From Bacteroidota bacterium (GTDB lineage: Bacteria; Bacteroidota; Bacteroidia; Flavobacteriales; Weeksellaceae), in assembly GCA_023387375.1 (NCBI GenBank), contig JAEWIE010000040.1, forward strand, positions 62,001 through 126,000: DNA of 64,000 bases, in the 5' to 3' direction. The notes below the pieces were generated by a model, which was given only the letters and a program-made list of their open reading frames with translations, did no database searches and was not told where the DNA came from. Both the position numbers and the translations under genes were made by a program. Position 1 is the stretch's first letter; each line of letters opens with the position of its first letter. Positions 26,397-35,278 of the stretch are shown here, one piece after another.

Positions 26397-28238
26397 CTAA
26401 CCCGTAAAATTCTGCAATTCTACTAGTTTGTAATAAACACCCTGCTTTTCTAATAGTTCCGCGTGCGTTCCTGTTTCCACAATTTGGCCTTTGTCCATCA
26501 CGACGATTGTGTCTGCCTTTTGAATGGTGGAAAGACGGTGGGCAATAATAAGAGAGGTTCTGTTTTCCATCATTTTGTCTAAGGCATCTTGAACCATTCG
26601 CTCGCTTTCTGTATCGAGTGCACTAGTAGCCTCATCAAGAATCATGATAGGTGGATTTTTAAGTACCGCCCTTGCAATGGATACTCTTTGCTTTTGCCCT
26701 CCTGAGAGCTTTGATCCGTCATCTCCAATATTGGTCTGATAGCCCTCTGCAAACTGAGTTATAAACAAATGCGCATTGGCAACTTTTGCTGCCGCAATGA
26801 CTTCCTGTTCGCTTGCTTCAGGTTTGCCCATTAGAATATTATTGTACACGGTATCGTTGAAAAGAACAGATTCTTGGGTAACCATTCCTAGTAAATTCCG
26901 ATAAGGTTCTAATTGCAAATCCTTCACGTTCACCCCGTCTACTAGAATTGCTCCTTGCTGCACATCGTAGAAACGTGCAAGCAAATTGGCCACCGTTGTT
27001 TTACCACTTCCTGATTGCCCCACAAGAGCTACCGTACTTCCCTTTTCTAGCACCAAGCTAAAGTCTTTTAAAATGGGATGATTAGAGTCGTAATAAAAAG
27101 ATATATTTTGAAATTCTATTTTGTCTTTCAACTCTTTAATCGGCTGCGCATTTAAAGACTCCTCTACTTTTAAATCATAATCTAAAACTTCAGAGACTCG
27201 ATCCATACTAGCCATACCCCCCTGGATATTAGAGAACGCATTTGAAAGCTTTTTAGCGGGTTCTAAAATCTGGAAAAAAATGGCAATAAAAACCAAAAAG
27301 GTTTCAGGATCCATTGAGTCTTGATTGAGGATTTGATAGCCAGCAAACCAAGTAATAAGTAAAATGGTGACAGAGCCTAAAAATTCACTCATAGGTGAGG
27401 CGAGCTCCCTTCTGCGACTCATTCCAATGGTATGCGTTTGCCATTGGAGTGTCGTTTTATCAAAACGTCTGTTCAATATTTTATCCGCATTGAAAATCTT
27501 AATTACTTTGGAAGACTTCAGTGTCTCATCAACCAATGAAAATAAATTACCAAGCTCCTCCTGCGCCGCGGTCGCTTTTCTTTTCAGACTCTTTCCTACA
27601 CTTGAAATGAGCCAGCCCATGACGGGAAAAACTAGGAGGGAGAACAAAGTGAGATTAGGAGAAAGTAAAAACAAAGTGACAAGCGAAGTAATAATCATAA
27701 AAGGGGCATTTACGACATCTACTAAACTACCCATCACGCCGCTCTCTACGGCGCCAATATCATTTGAAATACGAGACATCATATCTCCTTTTCTCTTCTC
27801 TGTAAAAAAGGAAACAGGAAGCTTCAAAAATTTACGATACATAGCAGAGCGCAAATCTTTCGTGATTCCAACTCTATAATTCACAAGTAAAAAAGCACCT
27901 AAATAGCGGAAAATGTTCCGAAGCAAAAACGCAAATGCCGTCACGGCGCAAAGTATTGCTAGAACCTGAACCGCTCCATTTTGGTCGATCTGCACCTGAA
28001 TATGGTAATAAGCTAAATCTTTTAGATAACTAAAATAATCTCCAAATTCTCCACTGTAAATAGGTTTCGCACTTACATCTACACGGTCCATCGTGCCGAA
28101 CATCAGGCCTAAGATAGGAAGCATGGTGGCCACTGAAAAAATATTCAGAACCGAGTAAAGGATATTAAAGAAGATACTTAGATACAGAAATCGCTTATGT
28201 GGACCTGCAAAATACAAGATTCTTTGTAGTGGCTTCAT
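26397..28238 (-). CDS. ABC exporter of the MsbA type (fused membrane and ATPase domains)
   Basis: The 613-residue half-transporter has six membrane helices in the first 330 residues, then an ATPase domain. The ATPase has Walker A GQSGSGKTT, signature LSGGQKQR, Walker B IMILDEATSALD and the H loop IIAHRLST. Architecture and length match lipid flippases such as MsbA, so lipid A export is a fair guess, but drug exporters look the same. I start it at 28238 (MKPLQRIL); the upstream nine codons have no family support. It is convergent with the antiporter gene and preceded by tandem hairpins. Confidence 0.88.
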   Translation of the reverse strand: MKPLQRILYFAGPHKRFLYLSIFFNILYSVLNIFSVATMLPILGLMFGTMDRVDVSAKPIYSGEFGDYFSYLKDLAYYHIQVQIDQNGAVQVLAILCAVTAFAFLLRNIFRYLGAFLLVNYRVGITKDLRSAMYRKFLKLPVSFFTEKRKGDMMSRISNDIGAVESGVMGSLVDVVNAPFMIITSLVTLFLLSPNLTLFSLLVFPVMGWLISSVGKSLKRKATAAQEELGNLFSLVDETLKSSKVIKIFNADKILNRRFDKTTLQWQTHTIGMSRRRELASPMSEFLGSVTILLITWFAGYQILNQDSMDPETFLVFIAIFFQILEPAKKLSNAFSNIQGGMASMDRVSEVLDYDLKVEESLNAQPIKELKDKIEFQNISFYYDSNHPILKDFSLVLEKGSTVALVGQSGSGKTTVANLLARFYDVQQGAILVDGVNVKDLQLEPYRNLLGMVTQESVLFNDTVYNNILMGKPEASEQEVIAAAKVANAHLFITQFAEGYQTNIGDDGSKLSGGQKQRVSIARAVLKNPPIMILDEATSALDTESERMVQDALDKMMENRTSLIIAHRLSTIQKADTIVVMDKGQIVETGTHAELLEKQGVYYKLVELQNFTG

Positions 28239-28297
28239 ACTTGAAATTAAGCTACAAAAATACACATTTCTATGGAGTTCGCTTCCCTGCTATGAAA

Positions 28298-28315
28298 AAG
28301 GGATTCTATTCCCTT
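28298..28315 (-). terminator. Weak hairpin upstream of the ABC exporter
   Basis: AAGGGA at 28298-28303 pairs with TCCCTT at 28310-28315 over a 6-base loop. Read on the minus strand it is followed by a short U-run (A-run at 28295-28299). It may be a second terminator behind DUF4293, or a leader element of the exporter gene. Confidence 0.4.
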
Positions 28316-28405
28316 CAATTCAATTACGCCTGTCTTAGGACCCCTTGACAAATAAAGCTCTCTCCCCGAGAGGAAGTAGAAATCCATCCGAGTATAGAAA
28401 CGAAA

Positions 28406-28432
28406 AAGCTGCCCCCAAATCAGAGACAGCTT
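28406..28432 (-). terminator. Terminator after the DUF4293 gene
   Basis: An 8-base stem with one G-T pair (AAGCTGCC at 28406-28413, GACAGCTT at 28425-28432) is followed on the minus strand by a U-run (A-run at 28403-28407). It begins 28 bases past the DUF4293 stop. Confidence 0.6.
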
Positions 28433-28460
28433 CTTACACTCTAAAAAAATCGTTGTTTGG

Positions 28461-28850
28461 CTACCTTAGTCGATCTACAGATTTTACGAGCTTCTCATCT
28501 TTACGTATGTAATGGTTTGCGATAAGCAAACAAATTACACTCAGTAAAGGGAAAATAGGCTCAATACCTTTCTCAGGAAATGCAATTCCTCCAGATAAAT
28601 TGAGTAAACCGTACACAAGTACACCGATCAACAAAACGTTTATAATGATGCTGATATAATTCAGCAGCAATTGTCTTAATCTTGACTTAAAATTAAAAAT
28701 GGAAAACAATCCCAGTAGAACTAGCACGATTGCGGCCCCACTTACAAACCCGTCAAATAATATAGTATTCAGATCTTGAGCCGTCACGAACAAAAACGCG
28801 CTGCCAAGAACCGAAAGTAACATCCAAACCGATTGAATTCGCTGTAACAT
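28461..28850 (-). CDS. DUF4293 integral membrane protein
   Basis: The 129-residue protein starts MLQRIQSVWMLLS, the N-terminus I associate with DUF4293. It has four hydrophobic helices and a charged C-terminal tail. I chose the ATG at 28850 because a minus-strand TATTTTTG box lies at 28862-28855, just before it; the open frame extends 25 codons further up without family support. It is divergent from rho, a neighbourhood I recall from other Flavobacteriia. Its function is unknown. Confidence 0.82.
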   Translation of the reverse strand: MLQRIQSVWMLLSVLGSAFLFVTAQDLNTILFDGFVSGAAIVLVLLGLFSIFNFKSRLRQLLLNYISIIINVLLIGVLVYGLLNLSGGIAFPEKGIEPIFPLLSVICLLIANHYIRKDEKLVKSVDRLR

Positions 28851-28991
28851 GAGGCAAAAATAGTAATTTTTTTTTGCATTTTTTAAAAAAAAATGTAGAT
28901 TTGCACAATAATTGATTCTATGCATTAGCCATTCTGGCTATGTTCTTTTATTACACAAACTCACTTAGAAACACATTTTACTCAACACTTT

Positions 28992-30815
28992 ATGTTCAAC
29001 ATTGAAATGTTAAGGTCAAAATCCGATTCGGAATTGACACTTATACTTAAAGAATTCGGTATTAAAATCGCTAAATCAGCAACCGAAAACGACAAAATAT
29101 TTGCAATACTTGACTTCCAGGCTTCTAATCCTAAAATTGCAAAAGACTATTACTCCTCCACTTTACCAGCGCAAAGCGTCGCAGAACCTAGCGCTACAAC
29201 TAAGGCTGTCGCTGAAAAGCCTGCTGCTAAGAAGACACCGGCAAAGACCGTAAAAAAAGCAACGGCCGCTAAAAAACAGGCTCAAGTACAAGATGCTCCA
29301 CAAGAAGCTGTGGAGGTACTCGAAGAGCAACCAGCGTTGGAAGCACAAGAGACTCCGACAGCAAAACCAAGTAAAGTGGCAAAAAAACCGACTACTCAAC
29401 TTAGAGCAAAACGAAAGACAGAGGATGCGAAAGCTCCGATTTCTGATCCTGCCACTGAGGAAGCTTTACCAGCAAAAGCCAATACTTCCTTGTCTACTGA
29501 GAAACCAAATCCTGTAAAGGCTGACGGCACACAAAACCAGGAAGAAACGAAAGAGAGAAGATCACAGAACGCTTCTACTCCACAGGGCCAGAAAAGCGCG
29601 ACTCATCGTGGAAACACTCAAAGAGCCAACAACAATAACAATCATAACCATTCCCACAAAAGCAATCACGAATCAGAAGAATCGAAGAAGGAGTTTAATT
29701 TCGACGGGCTCGTAACCATCGAAGGTGTCCTTGAGATTCTACCTGACAACTACGGATTCCTTCGTTCATCTGATTTTTCCTATATCTCGTCACCAGACGA
29801 TGTTTACGTATCGACCACTCAAATTCGTAACTACGGTTTGAAAACAGGAGATACCGTAAAAGGTATTGTAAGACTTCCTAAGGAAGGAGAAAAGTATTTC
29901 TCTTTGAAAAAGCCTTTAGAAGTGAACGGTAGAGATCTTGATTTTATCAAAGACCGTGTTGCTTTTGAATATTTAACTCCTTTATTTCCAGAAGAGAAAT
30001 TTAATTTAGCAGGAAAAGGATCAACGATATCCACGCGGATTGTAGACCTGTTTGCACCTATCGGAAAAGGCCAAAGAGCGATGATTGTCGCCCAACCGAA
30101 GACGGGTAAAACCATGCTTTTAAAAGACATTGCAAATGCAATTTCAGCAAATCACCCTGAGGCCTACATGATGGTTCTTTTAATTGATGAGCGACCTGAA
30201 GAAGTTACAGATATGGAGCGTAGCGTCAATGCAGAAGTAATCGCCTCCACCTTTGACGAGGCCGCAGACAAACATGTGAAAGTTGCAAACCTTGTACTTG
30301 CGAAAGCACAAAGACTAGTGGAATGCGGACATGATGTTGTGATTCTATTAGACTCTATTACAAGGCTTGCGAGAGCTTACAATACCGTTACACCTGCTTC
30401 CGGTAAAGTTCTTTCGGGTGGGGTGGATGCCAACGCGCTTCACAAACCTAAAAGATTCTTCGGAGCCGCTAGAAACATTGAAGGAGGTGGATCGTTAACC
30501 ATTATTGCAACGGCTCTTATTGATACAGGTTCCAAAATGGATGAAGTTATTTTCGAAGAATTCAAAGGAACAGGAAACATGGAGCTTCAACTGGATCGTA
30601 AAATTGCGAACAAGAGAATTTATCCTGCCATTGATCTGGTTTCCTCTAGTACCAGAAAAGACGATTTACTCTTGTCCGACATAACCACTCAGCGTATGTG
30701 GATTTTAAGAAAATACTTGTCCGATATGAACCCATTGGAAGCCATGGACTTTGTTGAGAAAAACATCAAAGGAACCCTATCGAACGAAGAGTTCTTAATG
30801 TCTATGAATCGTTAA
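28992..30815 (+). CDS. rho: Transcription termination factor Rho with long disordered insert
   Basis: Rho is a hexameric RNA helicase that ends transcription. The 607-residue protein has an N-terminal helical domain (about 1-50) and an insert at about 57-232 rich in Ala, Lys, Glu, Gln and Asn that ends in an Asn/His-rich run. The RNA-binding cold-shock domain follows (GVLEILPDNYGFLR), then the ATPase core with Walker A QPKTGKT (about 368-374), VLLIDERPEEVTDM and the arginine-rich C-terminus. The Escherichia coli protein is about 419 residues, so nearly 180 residues are extra. Inserts of this kind are known in Bacteroidota Rho. Confidence 0.96.
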   Translation: MFNIEMLRSKSDSELTLILKEFGIKIAKSATENDKIFAILDFQASNPKIAKDYYSSTLPAQSVAEPSATTKAVAEKPAAKKTPAKTVKKATAAKKQAQVQDAPQEAVEVLEEQPALEAQETPTAKPSKVAKKPTTQLRAKRKTEDAKAPISDPATEEALPAKANTSLSTEKPNPVKADGTQNQEETKERRSQNASTPQGQKSATHRGNTQRANNNNNHNHSHKSNHESEESKKEFNFDGLVTIEGVLEILPDNYGFLRSSDFSYISSPDDVYVSTTQIRNYGLKTGDTVKGIVRLPKEGEKYFSLKKPLEVNGRDLDFIKDRVAFEYLTPLFPEEKFNLAGKGSTISTRIVDLFAPIGKGQRAMIVAQPKTGKTMLLKDIANAISANHPEAYMMVLLIDERPEEVTDMERSVNAEVIASTFDEAADKHVKVANLVLAKAQRLVECGHDVVILLDSITRLARAYNTVTPASGKVLSGGVDANALHKPKRFFGAARNIEGGGSLTIIATALIDTGSKMDEVIFEEFKGTGNMELQLDRKIANKRIYPAIDLVSSSTRKDDLLLSDITTQRMWILRKYLSDMNPLEAMDFVEKNIKGTLSNEEFLMSMNR

Positions 30816-30898
30816 GATCTTATTGGTCGATCTTTCTAGCTATCATTATCCAACTTTTCGATGTTAAAGATTTATTAAAAGCATAAAATCGATTAGGG

Positions 30899-30919
30899 AT
30901 ATGCACAATTTTTGCATAT
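30899..30919. promoter_or_regulatory. Inverted repeat upstream of the superoxide dismutase gene
   Basis: ATATGCA (30899-30905) and TGCATAT (30913-30919) form a perfect 7-base inverted repeat with a 7-base AT-rich spacer, 29 bases before the sod ATG. No clean TAnnTTTG box is visible; TATATTAG at 30916-30923 may serve. The repeat is a candidate regulator binding site. Confidence 0.4.
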
Positions 30920-30948
30920 ATTAGACTAATTAACCAAAAAATACAATT

Positions 30949-31545
30949 ATGTCATTCGAGTTACCAAAATTAAGCTATGCTTATGATGCTTTAGAACCTA
31001 CCATTGATGCAAAAACAATGGAAATTCACTATACGAAACACCACCAAGGGTACGTGAACAATTTAAACAATGCTATTGCTGGAACAGATTTAGAAGGAAA
31101 AACAATTGAAGAAATTTGCAAAACAGGAACAGACAAAGCCGCTGTTAGAAATAACGGAGGAGGTCATTTTAATCACTCTTTGTTCTGGGAAGTAATGACC
31201 CCAGGAGGAAGCAGCGAGCCTGTAGGAAATGTAAAAAGCCAAATAGAAGCTTACGGTGGATTTGAAAAATTAAAAAATGATTTTTCAGAAGCGGCTAAAA
31301 CTAGATTTGGATCTGGTTGGGCTTGGGTATGCAAAAAAGAGGACGGATCACTTCAAGTGTGCTCTACTCCTAACCAAGACAACCCATTAATGCCACAAGC
31401 TGACTGCAAAGGAACACCTGTATTAGGATTAGATGTTTGGGAACACGCTTATTACCTGAACTACCAAAACAGAAGGCCTGATTATGTAACTGCATTCTTC
31501 AATGTAATCAATTGGGACAAAGTAGAGGAACTTTACAACAAGTAA
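30949..31545 (+). CDS. Superoxide dismutase, Mn/Fe family
   Basis: The enzyme converts superoxide to hydrogen peroxide and oxygen. The 198-residue protein has the four metal ligands: His in MEIHYTKHHQGYV, His in GGGHFNHSLFW, and Asp and His in LDVWEHAYYLNY. Gln in TPNQDNPL is at the position that usually marks Mn-type or cambialistic enzymes, and GGG precedes HFNHS. There is no signal peptide, so it is cytoplasmic. Metal preference is inference from one or two residues. It is a single-gene unit with a strong terminator behind it. Confidence 0.94.
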   Translation: MSFELPKLSYAYDALEPTIDAKTMEIHYTKHHQGYVNNLNNAIAGTDLEGKTIEEICKTGTDKAAVRNNGGGHFNHSLFWEVMTPGGSSEPVGNVKSQIEAYGGFEKLKNDFSEAAKTRFGSGWAWVCKKEDGSLQVCSTPNQDNPLMPQADCKGTPVLGLDVWEHAYYLNYQNRRPDYVTAFFNVINWDKVEELYNK

Positions 31546-31560
31546 ACCTTATTATTGCAA

Positions 31561-31598
31561 AAGGGCGACTTTGAATTTTCGAAGTCGCCCTTTTTTAT
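31561..31598 (+). terminator. Strong intrinsic terminator after sod
   Basis: An 11-base perfect stem (AAGGGCGACTT at 31561-31571, AAGTCGCCCTT at 31582-31592) can extend two pairs into the loop and runs into a T-tract to 31596. It sits 16 bases past the sod stop and between convergent genes. An A-run on the left arm side may let it act on the GH3 transcript too. Confidence 0.9.
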
Positions 31599-31618
31599 TG
31601 TCTATTTGCACGTAACTC

Positions 31619-33133
31619 TTATGCATTGAGGCTCAATAGAGTTTCCATATACTCTCTTTCATTGCTTAAACGAGGAACTTTGTTTTGTCCCCCTAATTTA
31701 CCTCGGTTAGACATCCACTCATAAAAGAGACCTTCTTTTGCGACGTGAATCACAGGCGCTTTAAGGGTAATGTCTTTGTAGCGTTTCGCTTCATAATCCG
31801 AATTGAGTGACTGCAATTGTTTATCAAAACAGTCTGTAAAGTAAGACAAATCCTTTGGTTTTACCGCAAACTCAATAATCCATTCGTGGGCACCAGATCC
31901 CTGATCTGACATGTAAATAGGAGCGCCCGTAAATTCTTTCACTTGTGCTCCACAAGCCTCACAAACTCGGCTTAACGCAGTCTCTACATTGTCAATCATT
32001 AGCTCTTCTCCGAAGGCATTGATATAATGTTTGGTTCTGCCTGAAACCTGGATTCGAAAGGGACTAAGCGAAGTAAATCGAACGGTATCGCCAATTAAAT
32101 AACGCCAAAGTCCTCCATTGGTTGAAATGACTAAGGCATAATTCTTTCCAATTTCGACCTGGGAAAGAGTTAGCACCTTTGGATCGGGCTTTCCAAACTC
32201 TTCCATGGGAATAAACTCATAGAATATTCCGTAATCAAGCATGAGGAGCATTTCATCGCTATTAGGCCTATCTTGAATGGCGAAAAATCCTTCCGAAGCA
32301 TTGTATATTTCGTAGTAATTCACTTGGCGACCGACAATTTGATTGTATTGTTCACGATAAGGCTTAAAGCTAATTCCGCCGTGAAAAAAGACTTCCAAAT
32401 TAGGCCAAAGCTCAGTCAAGTTCTTTGCCCCTGTTTCTTTCAAAATTCGATTAAGAAGAACCATCATCCAACTAGGCACGCCTGTGAGGCTTCCCACATC
32501 CTGGTGCTTTACTTCTGAAATAATCGCTTCTAATTTCGTTTCCCATTCAGACATGAGTGAAACCTTTCGACTGGGTACGGTCGTAATATCCACCCAAACT
32601 GGTAGGTTCTCAATTAAGATTGCGGAGAGGTCTCCATACTTCGAATTAAAATCTTCGTAACGCTCTGCACTTCCGCCTAATTTTAGATTTTTGTTGGAAA
32701 ACAGTTGGTTTTCAGGATGATTGTTCGCATAAATCGAAATCAAGTCCTTTCCTGCCTTAAAATGGCAATGCTCTAAGCTTTCCTCCGTAATAGGAATGTA
32801 TTTACTTTTTGCATTGGTGGTCCCCGAAGACTTGGCAAAATGCCTTACAGCACCTGGCCAAAGCACATTCTTTTCTCCTCTTCTTGCCCGCTCAATATAA
32901 GGCTCAATCTGCTCGTAGGAAACAATGGGAACTCGCTTTTGAAAATCTTCAATAGTTCCAATCCGGTTAAACCCATACTCTTTTCCATAAACCGTCTCCT
33001 CAGCCATATACAACTGAGAAAACAAAACTCCACTTTGAGTTTCGATGGGATCCTTAATGAAATTTTGAATGTTATCAATTCTTTGTTTAATGAACCAGTT
33101 CACTAAAGAATTGAATAAAGCCTTGGTTGCCAT
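31619..33133 (-). CDS. GH3-family acyl-adenylate-forming enzyme
   Basis: The 504-residue protein belongs to the GH3 family, named from plant auxin-amido synthetases. These activate a carboxylic acid with ATP and join it to an amine or thiol. Visible motifs are the ATP loop HFAKSSGTTNAKSKYIP, IYNASEGFF in the middle and YLIGDTVRFT with the C-terminal swinging domain after it. I start it at 33133 (MATKALFNSLV); a TATTTTTG box at 33147-33140 on the minus strand supports this. The acid and the acceptor in bacteria are unknown. It is cytoplasmic and monocistronic. Confidence 0.88.
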   Translation of the reverse strand: MATKALFNSLVNWFIKQRIDNIQNFIKDPIETQSGVLFSQLYMAEETVYGKEYGFNRIGTIEDFQKRVPIVSYEQIEPYIERARRGEKNVLWPGAVRHFAKSSGTTNAKSKYIPITEESLEHCHFKAGKDLISIYANNHPENQLFSNKNLKLGGSAERYEDFNSKYGDLSAILIENLPVWVDITTVPSRKVSLMSEWETKLEAIISEVKHQDVGSLTGVPSWMMVLLNRILKETGAKNLTELWPNLEVFFHGGISFKPYREQYNQIVGRQVNYYEIYNASEGFFAIQDRPNSDEMLLMLDYGIFYEFIPMEEFGKPDPKVLTLSQVEIGKNYALVISTNGGLWRYLIGDTVRFTSLSPFRIQVSGRTKHYINAFGEELMIDNVETALSRVCEACGAQVKEFTGAPIYMSDQGSGAHEWIIEFAVKPKDLSYFTDCFDKQLQSLNSDYEAKRYKDITLKAPVIHVAKEGLFYEWMSNRGKLGGQNKVPRLSNEREYMETLLSLNA

Positions 33134-33231
33134 AGGTAACAAAAATAGAAAATTTTTAAATCTAATAAAATCCTTAAATGAAATTTGTAACAAAAAAAAG
33201 AACTATGCGTCTAATTTGTATAAAAGCAATC

Positions 33232-34545
33232 ATGAGAAAACTGCTCCTCGCCGCCATGGCCTTTATCGCAACCTACAGTTTTGGCCAAAAGAAATGGTCT
33301 TTGCAAGAGTGCGTCACTTACGCCTTGGAGAATAATCTGCAAGTCCTCAGCAACCAATACAACCAAGATATTCAAGAGCTAAACTTAGAAACCTCAAAAA
33401 AGCAAAAGCTTCCAGGTGTTTCTGCTTCGCTTTCCAACAATCTTAGTTTTGGGCAGCAGCGTTATGTAAATCTAGTGCAGAGAAATGACAACTTTAATAA
33501 CAGCGCGAACTTAAGTGCTGATGTTCTTCTGTACAACCACAATAGGCTCGATAAATCTGTTCAGAAAGCTTCCTATGAGCTCGATGCAAGCCGTTACGAT
33601 GTAGAGACCATTAAGAATAATATCGCTTTGCAAATTGCAGAGCAATACTTGACCATCCTACTGAACAAAGAAATTGTAGCCATCAACCAAAGCGCACTGG
33701 AAAATGCGACCTATTTGTATGATCGAGCCAAAATAACCACAGAGGTCGGTACTACGGCTCAAATCGTACTTGCTGAGGCCCAAGCTTCCATGGCAAGGGA
33801 AAAGCAAAATGTAATTACAGCCGAAGTCAATGTGAACCGCGCTTTATTTAATTTGGCACAGCTCCTCCAATTAAAAGACTATAAAGATTTTGACATCGAA
33901 AATGTGGTCTTAGAAAGTGAGCTAAATGCTCCTTTGATTGCAGGAGAAACGATCGTGCAAACAGCCTATGAAAGTCAACCCGAGATCAAAGCAGCTCAGT
34001 ACAGAATCAAGGCCGCGAAAGAACAGACCGAAATTACCAAAACGGCTTTCTATCCAACTGTAAGTCTAAGCGCAGGCCTTGGTACATTCTATTTCAACCA
34101 GCTAAACCAAGGACAAGACACCACGTTCTTTAAACAATACTCAGATAACTTCGGACAGCAGATTGGTCTTAGCGCAAACATCCCAATCTTTAACAAGGGG
34201 ATCACTAAATTGCAAGTGGAACAAGCGAAAATCAATGAAAGCATTGCGCAAAACACGCTTCTACAACAAAAGGAAACAGTCAAAAAAAATGTGCAACTTG
34301 CGCAATTTGACGCAGAAAGCAATTACGAAAGCTATCTTGCAGCCTTAGAAGCGGAAAGAAGTTCTGCACTGGCATTGGATTTTGCGGAGAAAAGCTATGA
34401 GGCCGGAAAAAGCACGATTTACGACTTAAACAATGCTAGAAATAGCAGCGCTAATGCTAAAGGATCGGTCGCGCAGGCCAAATATAATTATTTATTTAGC
34501 CTCAAACTTCTGAATTTCTACCAAGGGATTCCAATCACTCTGTAA
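33232..34545 (+). CDS. TolC-family outer membrane efflux protein (orphan)
   Basis: The 437-residue protein has a signal peptide (MRKLLLAAMAFIATYSFG) followed by KKWSLQECVTYALENN, the usual start of the OEP/TolC fold. Two long helical repeats follow, each with a beta segment. Such proteins form trimeric outer-membrane tunnels for RND, ABC or MFS pumps. No membrane-fusion protein or pump is next to it; the neighbours are GH3 and an SprT-like gene. I start it at 33232, where the signal peptide begins. Confidence 0.88.
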   Translation: MRKLLLAAMAFIATYSFGQKKWSLQECVTYALENNLQVLSNQYNQDIQELNLETSKKQKLPGVSASLSNNLSFGQQRYVNLVQRNDNFNNSANLSADVLLYNHNRLDKSVQKASYELDASRYDVETIKNNIALQIAEQYLTILLNKEIVAINQSALENATYLYDRAKITTEVGTTAQIVLAEAQASMAREKQNVITAEVNVNRALFNLAQLLQLKDYKDFDIENVVLESELNAPLIAGETIVQTAYESQPEIKAAQYRIKAAKEQTEITKTAFYPTVSLSAGLGTFYFNQLNQGQDTTFFKQYSDNFGQQIGLSANIPIFNKGITKLQVEQAKINESIAQNTLLQQKETVKKNVQLAQFDAESNYESYLAALEAERSSALALDFAEKSYEAGKSTIYDLNNARNSSANAKGSVAQAKYNYLFSLKLLNFYQGIPITL

Positions 34546-34681
34546 AGTACAAACTCTTTTATTCTTTGACTTTTGAACAAAAGCTTCCTTTTGGGAAAAT
34601 CAGCTTTCGCGCTCGAATTCATTTTGAATTTGAGACTGCAAAACAATTCCTAAATTAGCACAAACGAAACAAAAAGATATT

Positions 34682-35278
34682 TTGCTTGATTCATTACAAT
34701 CCAGACTCCCATTGGGCGCTGTTCCACTTCTACAAAAGTGGATCGAGGGATATCCGCTTCGCCTAACGGTAACAAAAAAGCGTACCTCAAAATTAGGAGA
34801 TTACCGTAAGGCTCAAAATGGACAACATCAAATTTCTATTAATGGAAACCTGGAGCCCGATCTTTTTTTCTTGGTTTTTACTCATGAAATCGCACATCTT
34901 CTTGCATTTGAACGCTATTCTCGTCGTATTGCCCCCCATGGGATGGAATGGAAAATTACCTTTGGCAAAATGATTTTGGAATCCATTGATCTATACCCCC
35001 ACAATCTACAACGGATTCTTTTGCCCTTCGCAAGAAGTCCGAAAGCTAATTTCATGGCTTCACCAGATTTAGTGAAGTACTTTGAAAGCCCCGATCCCAC
35101 CAGTACAAAAACCTATGTGGAAAACCTTCAACCTCAAGATAAGTTTGAATTTAAAGGTCAAAGCTATCTTCTAAAGAAGAAGATGAAAAAGAATTATCTT
35201 TGTGAGCAACTTGGCACGGGGAGACTCTATAAATTCAGTGCCCTTGCCAAGGTTGAAAAATTAAAATTACATGAATAA
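34682..35278 (+). CDS. SprT-like zinc metalloprotease-type protein
   Basis: The 198-residue protein carries HEIAH (His68 and His72) with a further His in RRIAPHGMEW (His86) as likely third zinc ligand, the SprT layout. The C-terminal part has paired basic stretches with a single Cys (YLCEQLGTGRLYKF), reminiscent of the SprT zinc-ribbon region but without its set of cysteines. The start is TTG at 34682; no ATG lies nearby. It overlaps manC by 8 bases. Relatives are DNA-protein crosslink proteases (Spartan), but the bacterial role is unknown. Confidence 0.82.
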   Translation: MLDSLQSRLPLGAVPLLQKWIEGYPLRLTVTKKRTSKLGDYRKAQNGQHQISINGNLEPDLFFLVFTHEIAHLLAFERYSRRIAPHGMEWKITFGKMILESIDLYPHNLQRILLPFARSPKANFMASPDLVKYFESPDPTSTKTYVENLQPQDKFEFKGQSYLLKKKMKKNYLCEQLGTGRLYKFSALAKVEKLKLHE

